A stretch of DNA of 64,000 bases from assembly GCF_016907775.1 (NCBI RefSeq), contig NZ_JAFBCO010000001.1, positions 1,364,001-1,428,000 of the forward strand, read 5' to 3'. This document shows, in pieces, positions 8,617 to 18,288 of this stretch. Below the pieces are notes generated by a model. The model made no database searches. It saw only the letters and a list, made by a program, of their open reading frames with translations, and had not been told where the DNA came from. The number at the start of each line of letters is the position of its first letter. Position 1 is the stretch's first letter. The DNA comes from Pseudoglutamicibacter cumminsii. GTDB lineage: Bacteria > Actinomycetota > Actinomycetes > Actinomycetales > Micrococcaceae. A program made the position numbers and the translations under genes.

Positions 8617-9066
8617 TCACTCGCCGCCGCGACCGATGACCCGCGGCAAAACATGCTCACGCAACAACGGAGCGACATGCGGGTCCTCGATGGCCTCCAC
8701 AGGATCCCGCCACGCGATCTCAGCCAGCTCTGCATCCGCACGGACAGGCCCATCGTGCGCCTCATCGTAATCAACATCGAAAAGATGCGCGATTAACGGA
8801 GTGTCGGCCTCGTTAGCGGCCCAGCCTGACCAGATTCCCCTGGGTATGTACCTAGACTGGGGAAGAAACAAACCGATCTCTTCACCGAGTTCTCGGGAGG
8901 CAGCCTCAATCGGTTGCTCACCAGGTTCTGGTTTGCCACCCGGTTGCATCCATTTAGATGTACCGCGCTTGCGAACCAAAAGAATCCGGCCGGAACCGTC
9001 AAGAACTCGAACGGCTGAAACGGTGATCGGATTGTTGTTAGCGAAATCTATACGTGCTGATGTCAT
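8617..9066 (-). CDS. Nudix hydrolase
   Basis: A 149-residue Nudix-fold pyrophosphohydrolase. The Nudix box is complete (GGKPEPGEQPIEAASRELGE then EIGL, matching Gx5Ex7REUxEExGU), so metal binding and activity are expected. The substrate (nucleoside diphosphate derivative, damaged NTP or other) cannot be read from the sequence. The start could be ATG at 9066 or GTG at 9072; there is no Shine-Dalgarno for either, and the first hydrophobic strand (ITVSAVRVLD) is well inside both. The gene is divergent from the ROK regulator with only 31 bases between, so their promoters must overlap. Confidence 0.9.
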   Translation of the reverse strand: MTSARIDFANNNPITVSAVRVLDGSGRILLVRKRGTSKWMQPGGKPEPGEQPIEAASRELGEEIGLFLPQSRYIPRGIWSGWAANEADTPLIAHLFDVDYDEAHDGPVRADAELAEIAWRDPVEAIEDPHVAPLLREHVLPRVIGRGGE

Positions 9067-9097
9067 AACCACTCAGACATAAAGGGAAGGGTTGCCA

Positions 9098-10345
9098 ATG
9101 AGTCCGAAAGAAGGTCAAAGCCTCATCACGGACTTTAACCAGGCTATGGTCCTGGCCGCGATCCGTGCCAAGGATGAAGGTGTGTCGCGCGTCGAACTCA
9201 CCGAACGCACTGGCCTCTCCGCGCAGACGATCTCGAACGTGGTTCGCCGGCTCATCAACGATGGATGGATTCGTGAATCAGGCCGCGTGATCCGAGGCCC
9301 TGGAAAGCCACGCACCACGCTTCAACTAGTAGCGGACCGGTGCATCGCCATCGGTATCCACGCTGATTTTTCAACGCTTGAACTCGTGCTGATCGACCTC
9401 AACGGCGACGTCCTCTCACAGAGGCGTCAACCTTTCGAGGAAAGCTGGAGCTCAGTGGAAGTTCAGGTCGCCGAGGTACAACGCCTCGTTGTCGCGATGC
9501 TGAGCGAAGCCAACATCGGAATGGACAGAGTGCTCGGGGTGGGTATCGCATCCTCCGGGCACATCAACACCGAAACCGGCGTGATGCATCACCCATACAT
9601 CTGGGACGGACCCGGTTTCGCGGTAGTGGAACCGCTTGAGGAAGCACTCGGATGCCCTGTCTACCTCACACGCGACATGGTCGCTGCGACGATGGCGGAA
9701 CGCTGGGTGGGTATCGGCCGCACCGTTTCGCACTTCATGACGGTCTACGCTGGCGCTGGCCTGGGCGCGGGCCTCGTATCGAACCACGAAGTGATCGTGG
9801 GGCATCGCGGCAACGCAGGGGACTTTACGCACCTTGAAGTCCCCTACGCGCAAGAAGAAACGTGCCCGATGTGCGGTAGGAATAACTGCCTGTACATCAA
9901 CCTTGAACCTCCAGCTTTGAAGCGCCTCTTCGCGGCTGAAGGCGTTGAGATGCCAGACATGACGGGTATTCCGGCCTACGCAGAAGCTGAAGTGCTCCTT
10001 GCGTGCTTGAACCCAACGAAATTCGATTCCCAAGGTGTCAAGCGTGTACGCGAGCGCTTGTTGTCTATGGTCAGCGGATGCGTGGGCGAGATCGTGGGAA
10101 TGCTCGACCAGGACAAGGTTGTCGTGTCCGGTCCGTTGTGGGAGCACGTTCGGGAAGATTACGGCGAGACCCTCGCAGAGCAGGTGCGTTCGCGTGCTGA
10201 AGGCGTCGTGTGGTCCCCGGTAGAGATCGTGCCGACGGAGCTCGGGCCGTGGATTGCACCGCTGGGTGCCGCGTGCATCGTGCTTGACGCGGCGCTCATG
10301 CCTCGCCGCACGTTCACAGCGTCTCCAGCCGCGACAGCATCGTAG
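9098..10345 (+). CDS. ROK-family transcriptional regulator
   Basis: Sugar-responsive repressor of the NagC/XylR type, 415 residues. A winged helix-turn-helix lies at about residues 20-65 (VSRVELTERTGLSAQTISNV), followed by the ROK sugar-kinase fold. The zinc cluster CPMCGRNNC is present at Cys256, Cys259 and Cys264. The glucokinase-like catalytic Asp region (YLTRDMVAATMAERW) appears to lack the usual END(A) motif, consistent with a regulator rather than a kinase. The ATG at 9098 has GGGAAGGG eight bases upstream; a TTG two codons earlier is less likely. No sugar genes are adjacent, so the target is unknown; the divergent Nudix gene shares its promoter region. Confidence 0.9.
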   Translation: MSPKEGQSLITDFNQAMVLAAIRAKDEGVSRVELTERTGLSAQTISNVVRRLINDGWIRESGRVIRGPGKPRTTLQLVADRCIAIGIHADFSTLELVLIDLNGDVLSQRRQPFEESWSSVEVQVAEVQRLVVAMLSEANIGMDRVLGVGIASSGHINTETGVMHHPYIWDGPGFAVVEPLEEALGCPVYLTRDMVAATMAERWVGIGRTVSHFMTVYAGAGLGAGLVSNHEVIVGHRGNAGDFTHLEVPYAQEETCPMCGRNNCLYINLEPPALKRLFAAEGVEMPDMTGIPAYAEAEVLLACLNPTKFDSQGVKRVRERLLSMVSGCVGEIVGMLDQDKVVVSGPLWEHVREDYGETLAEQVRSRAEGVVWSPVEIVPTELGPWIAPLGAACIVLDAALMPRRTFTASPAATAS

Positions 10346-10419
10346 GCCGGCCTTGCCGGCACGCTGTGAACCGGGGTAAGTACGAACCAGGCTCACGGCG
10401 AAGCCGTCTTGGTCATCAG

Positions 10420-10493
10420 TGCCCCTGGCGGGATTCGAACCCACGGCCTTCCCTTTAGGAGAGGGACGCTCTATCCATCTGAGCTACAGAGGC
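10420..10493 (-). tRNA. tRNA-Arg (anticodon CCU)
   Basis: The reverse strand folds as a complete cloverleaf. The acceptor stem GCCTCTG pairs with CAGGGGC, with one G-U pair. The D stem is GCTC/GAGC. The anticodon stem TCCCT/AGGGA encloses the loop CTCCTAA, with CCT as the anticodon, which reads AGG. The T arm is GTGGG-TTCGAAT-CCCGC. The discriminator base is A and the CCA end is not encoded. It stands alone between the ROK regulator and a membrane-protein gene. Confidence 0.95.
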
Positions 10494-10542
10494 TTGCGTG
10501 TTTCGTGCACTGAGGCGAAACACACTTTGTCTATCCTAGCGT

Positions 10543-11196
10543 TTACTTTGCGCCATCATAGTTTGGGTCGTTCCAGCGTTTGCGGAATTCTGTGACGAAC
10601 CAGGCCACAGGTAGCGCGATGACGCATATCGCGATGACCGCGAGCAGTACCCAGCGGATGAGCCCGACGATTGCGGTGGCGGTGACCAGCGTCGAACCAG
10701 TTGCTGAGAGCATTTCGTCAATCATGATGTGGCTTGCGATGCCCACCGGAATGAAGGCAAGGCAGGCCCAGACCAAAGCTTGTTTGATGGCCTTGTTTGC
10801 TGGCCCGACCAGTGCCGCTACCGATGCGCCGGCTGCACCCGCGAAAACCGTGAACAGGGTTCCGGCCGCCATATGGGCACCCGAGAGCAACACATGGTGG
10901 TCCTTGGTCATTGCTGAACGGATGCCTTCAACAGTTGCGGTATCGAACCAGAACAAGTGATCTGGTAGAACAGCCCCGACGGCTTTATGAAGCTGCGGCA
11001 AAGCGTTGCCGTGGAAGTACCACGTGAGCACTGCGGCTGCGACGACGAGCGCGATCACGAACGAACGTGGGCTCATGTTGTTGCGAGTGTCGTTCGGATC
11101 AGCACCTTGGGGGCTGTGACTTACGGCTGGACGCTGGGGCGCGGCAGGACTCTTGCGCGCAGGGGACTGGCTCGGGCGGCGACGTTTACGGGACAT
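10543..11196 (-). CDS. Multi-pass membrane protein, function unknown
   Basis: A 217-residue protein that I do not recognise. The first 40 residues are basic and rich in Arg, Pro, Ser and Gln. Four hydrophobic helices follow: FVIALVVAAAVLTWYF, AGTLFTVFAGAAGASVAALVG, ALVWACLAFIPVGIASHIM and WVLLAVIAICVIALPVAWFV. The loop after helix 1 carries several His residues (HHVLLSGAHMAAG). CATAAT (11209-11204) stands seven bases before the ATG at 11196, giving a leaderless start. It is divergent from pcrA, with 76 bases between. Confidence 0.7.
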   Translation of the reverse strand: MSRKRRRPSQSPARKSPAAPQRPAVSHSPQGADPNDTRNNMSPRSFVIALVVAAAVLTWYFHGNALPQLHKAVGAVLPDHLFWFDTATVEGIRSAMTKDHHVLLSGAHMAAGTLFTVFAGAAGASVAALVGPANKAIKQALVWACLAFIPVGIASHIMIDEMLSATGSTLVTATAIVGLIRWVLLAVIAICVIALPVAWFVTEFRKRWNDPNYDGAK

Positions 11197-11203
11197 GCTT
11201 TCT

Positions 11204-11209
11204 ATTATG
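11204..11209 (-). promoter_or_regulatory. -10 box of a leaderless promoter
   Basis: CATAAT on the minus strand, followed by seven bases and then the ATG at 11196. There is no Shine-Dalgarno between them. Confidence 0.5.
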
Positions 11210-11272
11210 GGCGACGCCGCATTCAGCCCGCTTCGGGAACGTTCGGCGGCGTCTCATTAGACTAGAAGAGCT

Positions 11273-13762
11273 ATGGATGCCTTGTTCGATCCTTTTGGTT
11301 CCTCTCACGCGATTCGCCCCGAGCGCCAGTCTGCGCCGCAGATGGCGCCTGATGTGCTCGTCGACGGCTTGAATCCTCAACAGAAAGCCGCCGTTGTTCA
11401 CCGGGGCGCGCCGCTACTCATTGTGGCCGGCGCCGGCTCCGGTAAGACGCGCGTGCTGACCCACCGCATCGCGCATTTGCTGGCCACGGGCGAGGCCCGC
11501 CCGGGTGAGATCCTCGCGATCACGTTCACCAATAAAGCCGCTGCAGAGATGCGGGAGCGTGTTGAGCAGATCGTGGGGCAGCGCGCCCAGAACATGTGGA
11601 TCTCGACGTTCCACTCGACTGCCGTGCGCATCTTACGGCGCGAAGCGAAGGCGCTGGGCATGAAGTCCACCTTCAGCATCTATGACGCCCAGGATTCGCT
11701 CCGGTTGATCACGATGGTCGCGAAAGGCCTTGAACTGGACCCTAAGAGGTTCGCTCCGAAGGCTTTGCAGAACAAGATTTCTGCGCTCAAGAACGAACTT
11801 GTGGACCCCGAGGATTATGCCGGGATGATCCAGCAGAATAACCCGTTCGAGAAGGCGGTCTCGCAGGTCTATACGGAGTACGCCGCCCGGCTCAAGCAAG
11901 CCAACGCATTCGATTTTGATGACCTGCTCACGCAGCTCGTGTACTTGATGCGGGCGTTCCAGGAAATCCGGGATTCGTATCGCCGCCGCTTCCGCTACGT
12001 CCTCGTTGACGAATATCAGGACACCAACCACGCCCAATACGCGTTCATCCGTGAACTTACCGCAGGCGACTCCCCAGTGGAGGGCGCCGAGCTGACGGTG
12101 GTGGGCGACACCGACCAGTCGATCTACGCGTTCCGTGGCGCGGACATCCGCAACATCCGGGACTTCGAAGAAGACTTCCCCGATGCTGTCACGATCAAAC
12201 TGGAACAGAACTATCGTTCAACCCAGAACATCCTCGGGGCGGCGAACGCTGTGATCTCCCATAACTCGCAGCGTCAAGACAAATCGCTGTGGACCGCGAT
12301 GGGCGACGGCGAGAAAATCGTGGGATACGCGGCTGAATCCGAGCAGGCCGAAGCGAAGTTCATTGCCGACGAGATCCTGCGGCTTTCCGATGAAGAAGGC
12401 ATCCGTCCAGGCGATGTCGCGATCTTCTACCGCACCAATGCACAGTCTCGTTCGATTGAAGAGCAGCTGATGCGGGTGGACCTCCGCTACACCGTGGTCG
12501 GTGGCACGCGGTTCTATGACCGCAAAGAGATCCGCGATGCGATCGCTTACCTGCGGGTGCTCGTCAACACTGCCGACGATATTTCGCTACGTCGCATTCT
12601 CAACGAACCGAAGCGAGGCATCGGGGACCGTGCGGAAGGGGCGGTTGCGGCGCTCGCTGAACGCGACCGCATCCCGTTCTGGGACGCCCTCTTACGCGCC
12701 GACGAAGCGCCCGGCATCGCGACGCGTTCGCTCAATCAGGTGCGGGCCTTCGCTGAGATGATGCAGCAGCTCATCACGGTCGCGGAAGGCTCCGGACCGA
12801 CCGCCGCGCTCGAAGCCGTACTCGAACAGACCGGCTACCTCCAGACCCTACGGCTGTCCTCTGACCCGCAAGACGAGTCCCGCGTGGAAAACCTCGCCGA
12901 ACTCGTCGCTGTGATCCGCGACTTCGAAAAGGAAAACCCGGAGGGAGGGCTCGCGGAGTTCCTCGAACAGGTCTCTTTGGTTGCTGACGCCGACTCGATT
13001 CCAGACCAGCCAGACGACTCGGAAGGCGCGGCGCTCGCCGCCGCGGAAGGGCAGGTCACACTCATGACCCTGCACACCGCGAAAGGCCTCGAATTCCCCG
13101 TCGTGTTCCTGACCGGTATGGAGCACGGGATCTTCCCGCACCAACGCTCCCTCATGGATCCCAAAGAGCTCGAAGAAGAGCGCCGGCTCGCATACGTCGG
13201 CATCACCCGGGCCCGGCAGAGGCTCTATGTTACGCGCGCCGAATACCGTTCGATGTGGGGCCAGGCTCAATACAATCCGGCGAGCCAATTCCTTGAAGAA
13301 ATCCCAGACGAACTGCTCGACTGGCAGCGGGAAGGTAGCGCCCGGACCCCGATCGGTGGAACCGGTTTCGCGACAAGCCGCTACGCAAAACGATGGGGGT
13401 CCGACACGGAGACTTGGGCCGTGCCAGGCGCGGGCCGTAACCGCGGCCGCATGGCCGGTGACCCCGAACCCCACACCCTGCGTACAGGCCCGGTATCAAG
13501 CGGAAAGCAAGCGACTTCAGGCCCGTCCGTGACCAACTCTGGGCGACCATTTGAGCCGCGTGCCGCATCGGGCGCTAACCCTTCCGGCGACGGCGAAATC
13601 CTCAACCTCACGCCAGGGGATTCAGTCATCCACGCGACGTTCGGAAACGGCACCGTCAAAGCAGTCGCAGGGCAAGGACCGAAGACTGTAGCGACCGTCG
13701 TTTTCGACACGGCAGGCGAGAAACGGCTCCTGCTCCGATACGCGCCACTCACCAAAGCCTGA
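11273..13762 (+). CDS. pcrA: ATP-dependent DNA helicase PcrA/UvrD1
   Basis: Superfamily 1A 3'-5' helicase for DNA repair and replication-fork upkeep. An 829-residue protein with all motifs visible: Walker A AGAGSGKTR (Lys58), ITFTNKAAAEM, WISTFHS, Walker B LVDEYQDTN (Asp246), GDTDQSIYAFRGA, LEQNYRS, and the C-terminal TLHTAKGLEFPVVFLTG and YVGITRARQRLY. The tail after a Pro/Gly-rich linker (GEILNLTPGDSVIHATFGNG) is the Tudor-like domain that contacts RNA polymerase in PcrA/UvrD1. TAGACT (11258-11263) sits just upstream of the ATG and would leave at most a few bases of leader. The order pcrA-sucC-sucD matches that of mycobacteria. Confidence 0.97.
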   Translation: MDALFDPFGSSHAIRPERQSAPQMAPDVLVDGLNPQQKAAVVHRGAPLLIVAGAGSGKTRVLTHRIAHLLATGEARPGEILAITFTNKAAAEMRERVEQIVGQRAQNMWISTFHSTAVRILRREAKALGMKSTFSIYDAQDSLRLITMVAKGLELDPKRFAPKALQNKISALKNELVDPEDYAGMIQQNNPFEKAVSQVYTEYAARLKQANAFDFDDLLTQLVYLMRAFQEIRDSYRRRFRYVLVDEYQDTNHAQYAFIRELTAGDSPVEGAELTVVGDTDQSIYAFRGADIRNIRDFEEDFPDAVTIKLEQNYRSTQNILGAANAVISHNSQRQDKSLWTAMGDGEKIVGYAAESEQAEAKFIADEILRLSDEEGIRPGDVAIFYRTNAQSRSIEEQLMRVDLRYTVVGGTRFYDRKEIRDAIAYLRVLVNTADDISLRRILNEPKRGIGDRAEGAVAALAERDRIPFWDALLRADEAPGIATRSLNQVRAFAEMMQQLITVAEGSGPTAALEAVLEQTGYLQTLRLSSDPQDESRVENLAELVAVIRDFEKENPEGGLAEFLEQVSLVADADSIPDQPDDSEGAALAAAEGQVTLMTLHTAKGLEFPVVFLTGMEHGIFPHQRSLMDPKELEEERRLAYVGITRARQRLYVTRAEYRSMWGQAQYNPASQFLEEIPDELLDWQREGSARTPIGGTGFATSRYAKRWGSDTETWAVPGAGRNRGRMAGDPEPHTLRTGPVSSGKQATSGPSVTNSGRPFEPRAASGANPSGDGEILNLTPGDSVIHATFGNGTVKAVAGQGPKTVATVVFDTAGEKRLLLRYAPLTKA

Positions 13763-13958
13763 AACCCCCACCAGCCCCAATTGTGAGCCGCGTCACCGCG
13801 GGGCTGAACAAGGCGGGCGGCACGCGGTATCCTGAAGAGTGGTGGCGCACGCCGTAGCGCCAAGCAAGGCCAGCTGGTCTTGCACCATCGGCTCTGGAAT
13901 CCACCACAGACCACGAGCTGATGCCAAAACACACTTCTTATAGGAAGAGGACAACACC

Positions 13959-15122
13959 GTGGACCTGTTTGAATACCAGGCGCGCGACCTGTTCGAAAAG
14001 CACGGCGTACCCGTGCTCGCCGGCACAGTCGCGACCACCCCTGAGGAAGCCAAGGCCGCAGCCGAAAAGATGGGCGGCGTCACCGTCGTCAAGGCTCAGG
14101 TCAAGGTGGGTGGCCGAGGTAAGGCTGGCGGCGTCAAGGTCGCTAAGAACGCCGACGAAGCCTTCGAGCATGCCAAGGCGATCCTGGGCATGGACATCAA
14201 GGGTCACACCGTCCACCGCGTGATGATCGCCCAGGGCGCAAACATCGCCTCCGAATACTACTTCTCGATCCTGCTCGACCGCGCAAACCGCAACTACCTC
14301 GCAATGTGCTCGGTTGAAGGCGGTATGGAAATTGAGCAGCTCGCAGTTGAGCGCCCAGAAGCTCTCGCCAAGGTTCCAGTCGACCCAACCACGGGCATCG
14401 ATGAGGCCAAGGCCAAGGAAATCGTAGAGAAGGCCAACTTCGACGCCGAAACCGGCGCCAAGGTTGTTCCAGTCATCCAGAAGCTCTGGGACGTCTTCGT
14501 CAAGGAAGACGCAACCCTCGTTGAGGTCAACCCACTCGTCTCCGACGCCGACGGCAACATCGTCGCGCTCGACGGCAAGGTCTCCCTCGACGACAACGCA
14601 GAATTCCGCCAGCCAGAACACGCCGACCTCGTCGACGAGAAGGCTGAAGACCCACTCGAAGCAAAGGCCAAGGAACTCGGCCTCAACTACGTCAAGCTCG
14701 ACGGCCAGGTAGGCATCATCGGTAACGGTGCCGGCCTCGTGATGTCGACCCTCGACGTCGTCGCCTACGCAGGCGAGAACCACGGCGGCATGAAGCCAGC
14801 TAACTTCCTCGACATCGGTGGCGGCGCCTCCGCAGAGGTCATGGCAAACGGCCTCGACGTGATCCTCAACGACGAACAGGTCAAGTCCGTGTTCGTCAAC
14901 GTCTTCGGCGGCATCACCGCGTGCGACGCCGTCGCATCCGGTATCGTCAAGGCCCTCGAAATCCTGGGCGACAAGGCAACCAAGCCACTGGTTGTCCGCC
15001 TGGACGGTAACAACGTTGAAGAAGGCCGCCGCATCCTGTCGGAGGCTAACCACCCGCTCGTGACCATGGCCACGGGCATGGACGAAGGCGCCGACAAGGC
15101 AGCCGAGCTGGCCAACGCCTGA
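13959..15122 (+). CDS. sucC: Succinyl-CoA synthetase beta subunit
   Basis: TCA cycle subunit that binds nucleotide and succinate. The 387-residue length and the ATP-grasp start ([20 protein letters not shown]) are typical. Further signatures are [23 protein letters not shown] and the CoA-ligase half ending in [26 protein letters not shown]. The GTG start has AGGAAGAGG upstream. Codons are strongly C-ending (GTC, AAC, ATC), as expected of a highly expressed gene. sucD follows 22 bases after the stop. Nucleotide specificity (ATP or GTP) cannot be decided here. Confidence 0.98.
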   Translation: MDLFEYQARDLFEKHGVPVLAGTVATTPEEAKAAAEKMGGVTVVKAQVKVGGRGKAGGVKVAKNADEAFEHAKAILGMDIKGHTVHRVMIAQGANIASEYYFSILLDRANRNYLAMCSVEGGMEIEQLAVERPEALAKVPVDPTTGIDEAKAKEIVEKANFDAETGAKVVPVIQKLWDVFVKEDATLVEVNPLVSDADGNIVALDGKVSLDDNAEFRQPEHADLVDEKAEDPLEAKAKELGLNYVKLDGQVGIIGNGAGLVMSTLDVVAYAGENHGGMKPANFLDIGGGASAEVMANGLDVILNDEQVKSVFVNVFGGITACDAVASGIVKALEILGDKATKPLVVRLDGNNVEEGRRILSEANHPLVTMATGMDEGADKAAELANA

Positions 15123-15144
15123 GAAAAGGGAACTGAGAAAACTC

Positions 15145-16044
15145 ATGTCGATCTTCATTAACAAGGACTCCAAGGTCATCGTCCAGGGCATCACCGGCTC
15201 CGAGGGCGCAAAGCACACCGCACGCATGCTTGCCGCAGGCACCAACATCGTCGGCGGTGTTAACGCTCGCAAGGCTGGCCAGGTCGTGACCCACGGTGAC
15301 AAGGAAATCACCGTTTACGGCACCGTCAAAGAAGCAATGGAAGCGACCGGCGCGGACGTCTCGATCGCGTTCGTTCCACCGGCATTCTGCAAGGACGCAG
15401 CTGAGGAAGCCATCGAGGCTGAAATCGGCCTGCTGGTCGTCATCACCGAGGGTATCCCGGTACAGGACACCGCAGAGTTCTACAACCTCTCCCTGACCAA
15501 GCTGGGCGAAGACGGTAAGCCGAAGACCCGCATCATCGGCCCTAACTGCCCAGGCATCATCACCCCAGGCGAGGCCCTCGTCGGCATCACCCCAGCCAAC
15601 ATCACCGGCCCAGGTGGCGTTGGCCTGGTATCGAAGTCCGGTACCCTCACCTACCAGATGATGTACGAGCTGCGTGACCTCGGCTTCACCACCGCAATCG
15701 GTATCGGTGGCGACCCAGTCATCGGCACGACCCACATCGACGCCCTCGAAGCGTTCGAAAACGACCCAGACACCAAGGCCATCGTCATGATCGGTGAAAT
15801 CGGTGGTGACGCTGAAGAGCGCGCCGCAGAGTTCATCAAGGCGAACGTAACCAAGCCAGTTGTTGGCTACGTTGCAGGCTTCACCGCCCCAGAAGGCAAG
15901 ACGATGGGCCACGCAGGCGCTATCGTTTCCGGCTCCTCCGGCACCGCACAGGCTAAGAAGGAAGCCCTCGAAGCCGCTGGCGTCAAGGTTGGTAAGACCC
16001 CATCGGAGGCAGCACGCCTGCTCCGCGAGGTCTACCCAGGTTGA
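15145..16044 (+). CDS. sucD: Succinyl-CoA synthetase alpha subunit
   Basis: Partner of SucC that binds CoA and carries the phosphohistidine intermediate. The 299-residue protein starts [20 protein letters not shown]. It has the conserved [11 protein letters not shown] and [12 protein letters not shown] segments, and the active-site histidine is His256 in [11 protein letters not shown], equivalent to His246 of the E. coli enzyme. It is co-transcribed with sucC. The pair ends at a small GNRA-loop hairpin (16064-16079) and a long terminator shared with the convergent prp operon. Confidence 0.98.
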   Translation: MSIFINKDSKVIVQGITGSEGAKHTARMLAAGTNIVGGVNARKAGQVVTHGDKEITVYGTVKEAMEATGADVSIAFVPPAFCKDAAEEAIEAEIGLLVVITEGIPVQDTAEFYNLSLTKLGEDGKPKTRIIGPNCPGIITPGEALVGITPANITGPGGVGLVSKSGTLTYQMMYELRDLGFTTAIGIGGDPVIGTTHIDALEAFENDPDTKAIVMIGEIGGDAEERAAEFIKANVTKPVVGYVAGFTAPEGKTMGHAGAIVSGSSGTAQAKKEALEAAGVKVGKTPSEAARLLREVYPG

Positions 16045-16063
16045 GGACGGGCTGTGGTGAGCG

Positions 16064-16079
16064 CACCGCGCAAGCGGTG
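16064..16079 (+). other. Small GNRA-loop hairpin after sucD
   Basis: CACCGC (16064-16069) and GCGGTG (16074-16079) enclose GCAA, a GNRA tetraloop. It lies between the sucD stop and the long hairpin at 16098-16145. Confidence 0.5.
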
Positions 16080-16097
16080 ACACTCACACCCTCCACA

Positions 16098-16145
16098 TAA
16101 ACGTTTGGTCCCGCACACTGAATGGTGTGCGGGACCAAACGTTTA
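16098..16145. terminator. Perfect 21-bp hairpin between sucD and prpC
   Basis: Arms 16098-16118 and 16125-16145 are exact complements around TGAATG. Both ends of the stem read TTTA outward, so it can work for both converging operons. The right flank is GTTTAACG. Confidence 0.9.
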
Positions 16146-16161
16146 ACGCGACAGTAGCCAC

Positions 16162-16181
16162 GGGGCTAGCGGTGGCTAGCG
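16162..16181. repeat. 10-bp tandem repeat over the prpC stop codon
   Basis: GGGGCTAGCG (16162-16171) and GTGGCTAGCG (16172-16181) differ in one base. The second unit contains the prpC stop (16176-16178). It is one of several stop-proximal repeats in the window. Confidence 0.7.
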
Positions 16182-17318
16182 TTCGACGTGGCGCTCGGCT
16201 GGACCGTCGTATGCGGACAGCGGGCGGATGAGCGCGTTGTTGGCGCGCTGTTCCATGATGTGGGCTGTCCACCCCATGATGCGCGCGCACACAAACAGTG
16301 GTGTGAACATCGGGATGTCGAAGCCCATGAGCCAGTAGGTTGGCCCTGCAGGGTAGTCGAGGTTTGGTTTGATGCCCTTCGCCTCGTCCATCGACTTCTC
16401 CAGGCCCCGGTAGAGGCCGAGCAGTTCATGGCGGTCGTAGTAATCCAGCATCCGGAACAGCGCTTCTTGCATGGTCGGTACACGCGAGTCGCCGTTCTTA
16501 TAGACGCGGTGGCCAAAGCCCATGATTTTCTTCTTCTGAGCCAGCGCATCGTCCATCCACGCCTTAGCGCGTGCCTCAGCGTCCTCGGCCGACTCATCCG
16601 CACGAATCCCGAGCTCTTCGAAGGTGTGCATCACGGCTTCGTTCGCGCCACCGTGCAGAGGTCCCTTGAGCGCGCCGATAGCCCCACCCACAGCCGAGTG
16701 CAGATCAGACAAGGTCGAGGTGATGACGCGAGCCGTGAACGTGGACGCGTTGAACGAGTGCTCCGCGTACAGGATGATCGAGACGCGGAACGCATCCACA
16801 ACCTCCTCAGCGGCTTCCTCGCCGAATGCCATCCAGAGGAAGTTCTGTGCGTAATCCAGGTCTTCGCGTGGCTCCACGATTTCAAGCCCACGACGACGGC
16901 GCTGGTCATAGCAGACCACCGCCGGCATCAGCGCGAATAGCTCCTGCGCCTTCCGCAGCTCAGCTTCGGGCGAGCTATCCTCAGCGTCCGGATGCGACGC
17001 ACCAATCACAGCGGTGGCTGCGTGGCACACGTCCATCGGGTGGCACGTGGTCGGTAGCTCGTCGATGACGCGCTTGAGTTGCTCACTCAAAGCGCGGCCG
17101 GAACGCTCACGGCGGGTGAATTCGGCGAGCTGCTGTTCGGTCGGCAGGTCGCCGTTCCACAGCAGTAACGCGACCTCCTCGACGGAGCATTTCGCGGCGA
17201 GCTCCTGAACCGGATATCCGCGGTAGAGAAGCGAGTTCGTTTCTGCGTTGACCTTGGAAATCGCAGTGGTATCCGCTACGACTCCGGCAAGGCCCTTATA
17301 GATGGTTTGCTCAGTCAT
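16176..17318 (-). CDS. prpC: 2-methylcitrate synthase / citrate synthase family
   Basis: Condenses propionyl-CoA with oxaloacetate to 2-methylcitrate. The 380-residue citrate-synthase fold has the catalytic histidine regions GPLHGGANEAVM and MGFGHRVYKNGDSR, and the short N-terminus (IYKGLAGVVADTTAISKV) of the type II/methylcitrate group. The context, directly after prpD and prpB on the same strand, is the best argument for PrpC rather than the main citrate synthase, although such enzymes often accept acetyl-CoA too. No other citrate synthase is in the window. The ATG follows an AAGGAGGCGTC Shine-Dalgarno. Confidence 0.93.
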   Translation of the reverse strand: MTEQTIYKGLAGVVADTTAISKVNAETNSLLYRGYPVQELAAKCSVEEVALLLWNGDLPTEQQLAEFTRRERSGRALSEQLKRVIDELPTTCHPMDVCHAATAVIGASHPDAEDSSPEAELRKAQELFALMPAVVCYDQRRRRGLEIVEPREDLDYAQNFLWMAFGEEAAEEVVDAFRVSIILYAEHSFNASTFTARVITSTLSDLHSAVGGAIGALKGPLHGGANEAVMHTFEELGIRADESAEDAEARAKAWMDDALAQKKKIMGFGHRVYKNGDSRVPTMQEALFRMLDYYDRHELLGLYRGLEKSMDEAKGIKPNLDYPAGPTYWLMGFDIPMFTPLFVCARIMGWTAHIMEQRANNALIRPLSAYDGPAERHVER

Positions 17319-17374
17319 GACGCCTCCTTTAAGGCTTGGTTCGATGCCGTGAAAACACCGATGCAGGGTCGGCT

Positions 17375-18286
17375 TTAGGCCAGCGGCTTGCCGGGGACTT
17401 CGAAATTGAACACACCGGTGTCGAATTGGTTGTAGCCGTTGTAGTCAACAAGCTCATACAGCCGTGCACGTGTGAGCATGTTGTCAACCTCGGATTCCTG
17501 GGTGCCGTGCGTGCGGATCGCAGTAAGGACGCGCTCGATGGCGCCCATCGCTTGCCGCTGCAACGTCACCGGATAGATGATCATGGACACACCGGCGTCC
17601 TGGAGCTGCTGTTTGGTGAACAGCTGGGACTTACCGAATTCGGTCATGTTCGCGAGCACCGGAACATCGAGGGTGGAAGCCATCGCCTCGAACTCGCCCA
17701 GATCTGCCATCGCTTCCGGGAAGATCGCGTCAGCACCCGCATCGGCGAGCTTCTTGGCGCGTTCAAGAGCGGCGTCGAAGCCGTCTACGCCGCGGATGTC
17801 GGTGCGTGCCATGATCACGAAGTTGCTGTCCCGACGTGCTTCGACAGCGGCGCGGATGCGCTTGACCGCGGTCTCATCGTCGACCACGTTCTTGCCGTCC
17901 AGGTGTCCGCAACGCTTCGGGTTGAACTGGTCTTCGATGTGGCAGCCGGCCAGGCCAGCGTTCTCGAGTTCCTGCACGGTGCGGGCTACGTTCATCGGTT
18001 CACCGAAGCCGGTGTCCGCATCGACGAGGCACGGAAGGTCGGTGGTCCGGGCGATCTGCCCGGCGCGGGTTGCAACCTCGGTCAGGGTCGTGAGCCCGAT
18101 GTCCGGCAGCCCGAGCTCGTTAGCGAGCACACCACCGGAAATATAGACCCCATCGAAACCCTGTTCCTGAATCAGCTTGGTTGACAGCGGAGTGAACGCG
18201 CCAGGGAACTGAGCCACCTCATCGGCAGCCAACGCCTCACGGAACGCTACACGCTTCTGCTCAGGTGTGACGTGGGAATACAGCAT
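17375..18286 (-). CDS. prpB: 2-methylisocitrate lyase
   Basis: Splits 2-methylisocitrate into succinate and pyruvate. The 303-residue protein belongs to the PEP mutase/isocitrate lyase superfamily. It has LVDADTGFGEP for metal binding and KRCGH with the catalytic Cys126. It begins two bases after the prpD stop, so it is translated from the prpDBC message, and prpC follows 56 bases later. The usual product pathway sends succinate to SdhCDAB, also in this window. Confidence 0.96.
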   Translation of the reverse strand: MLYSHVTPEQKRVAFREALAADEVAQFPGAFTPLSTKLIQEQGFDGVYISGGVLANELGLPDIGLTTLTEVATRAGQIARTTDLPCLVDADTGFGEPMNVARTVQELENAGLAGCHIEDQFNPKRCGHLDGKNVVDDETAVKRIRAAVEARRDSNFVIMARTDIRGVDGFDAALERAKKLADAGADAIFPEAMADLGEFEAMASTLDVPVLANMTEFGKSQLFTKQQLQDAGVSMIIYPVTLQRQAMGAIERVLTAIRTHGTQESEVDNMLTRARLYELVDYNGYNQFDTGVFNFEVPGKPLA

Positions 18287-18288
18287 TC

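Noticed and set aside
13938-15311. Long open frame on the minus strand opposite sucC
   Set aside because: sucC is certain on the plus strand. The antisense frame arises from its C-ending codons and matches no family.
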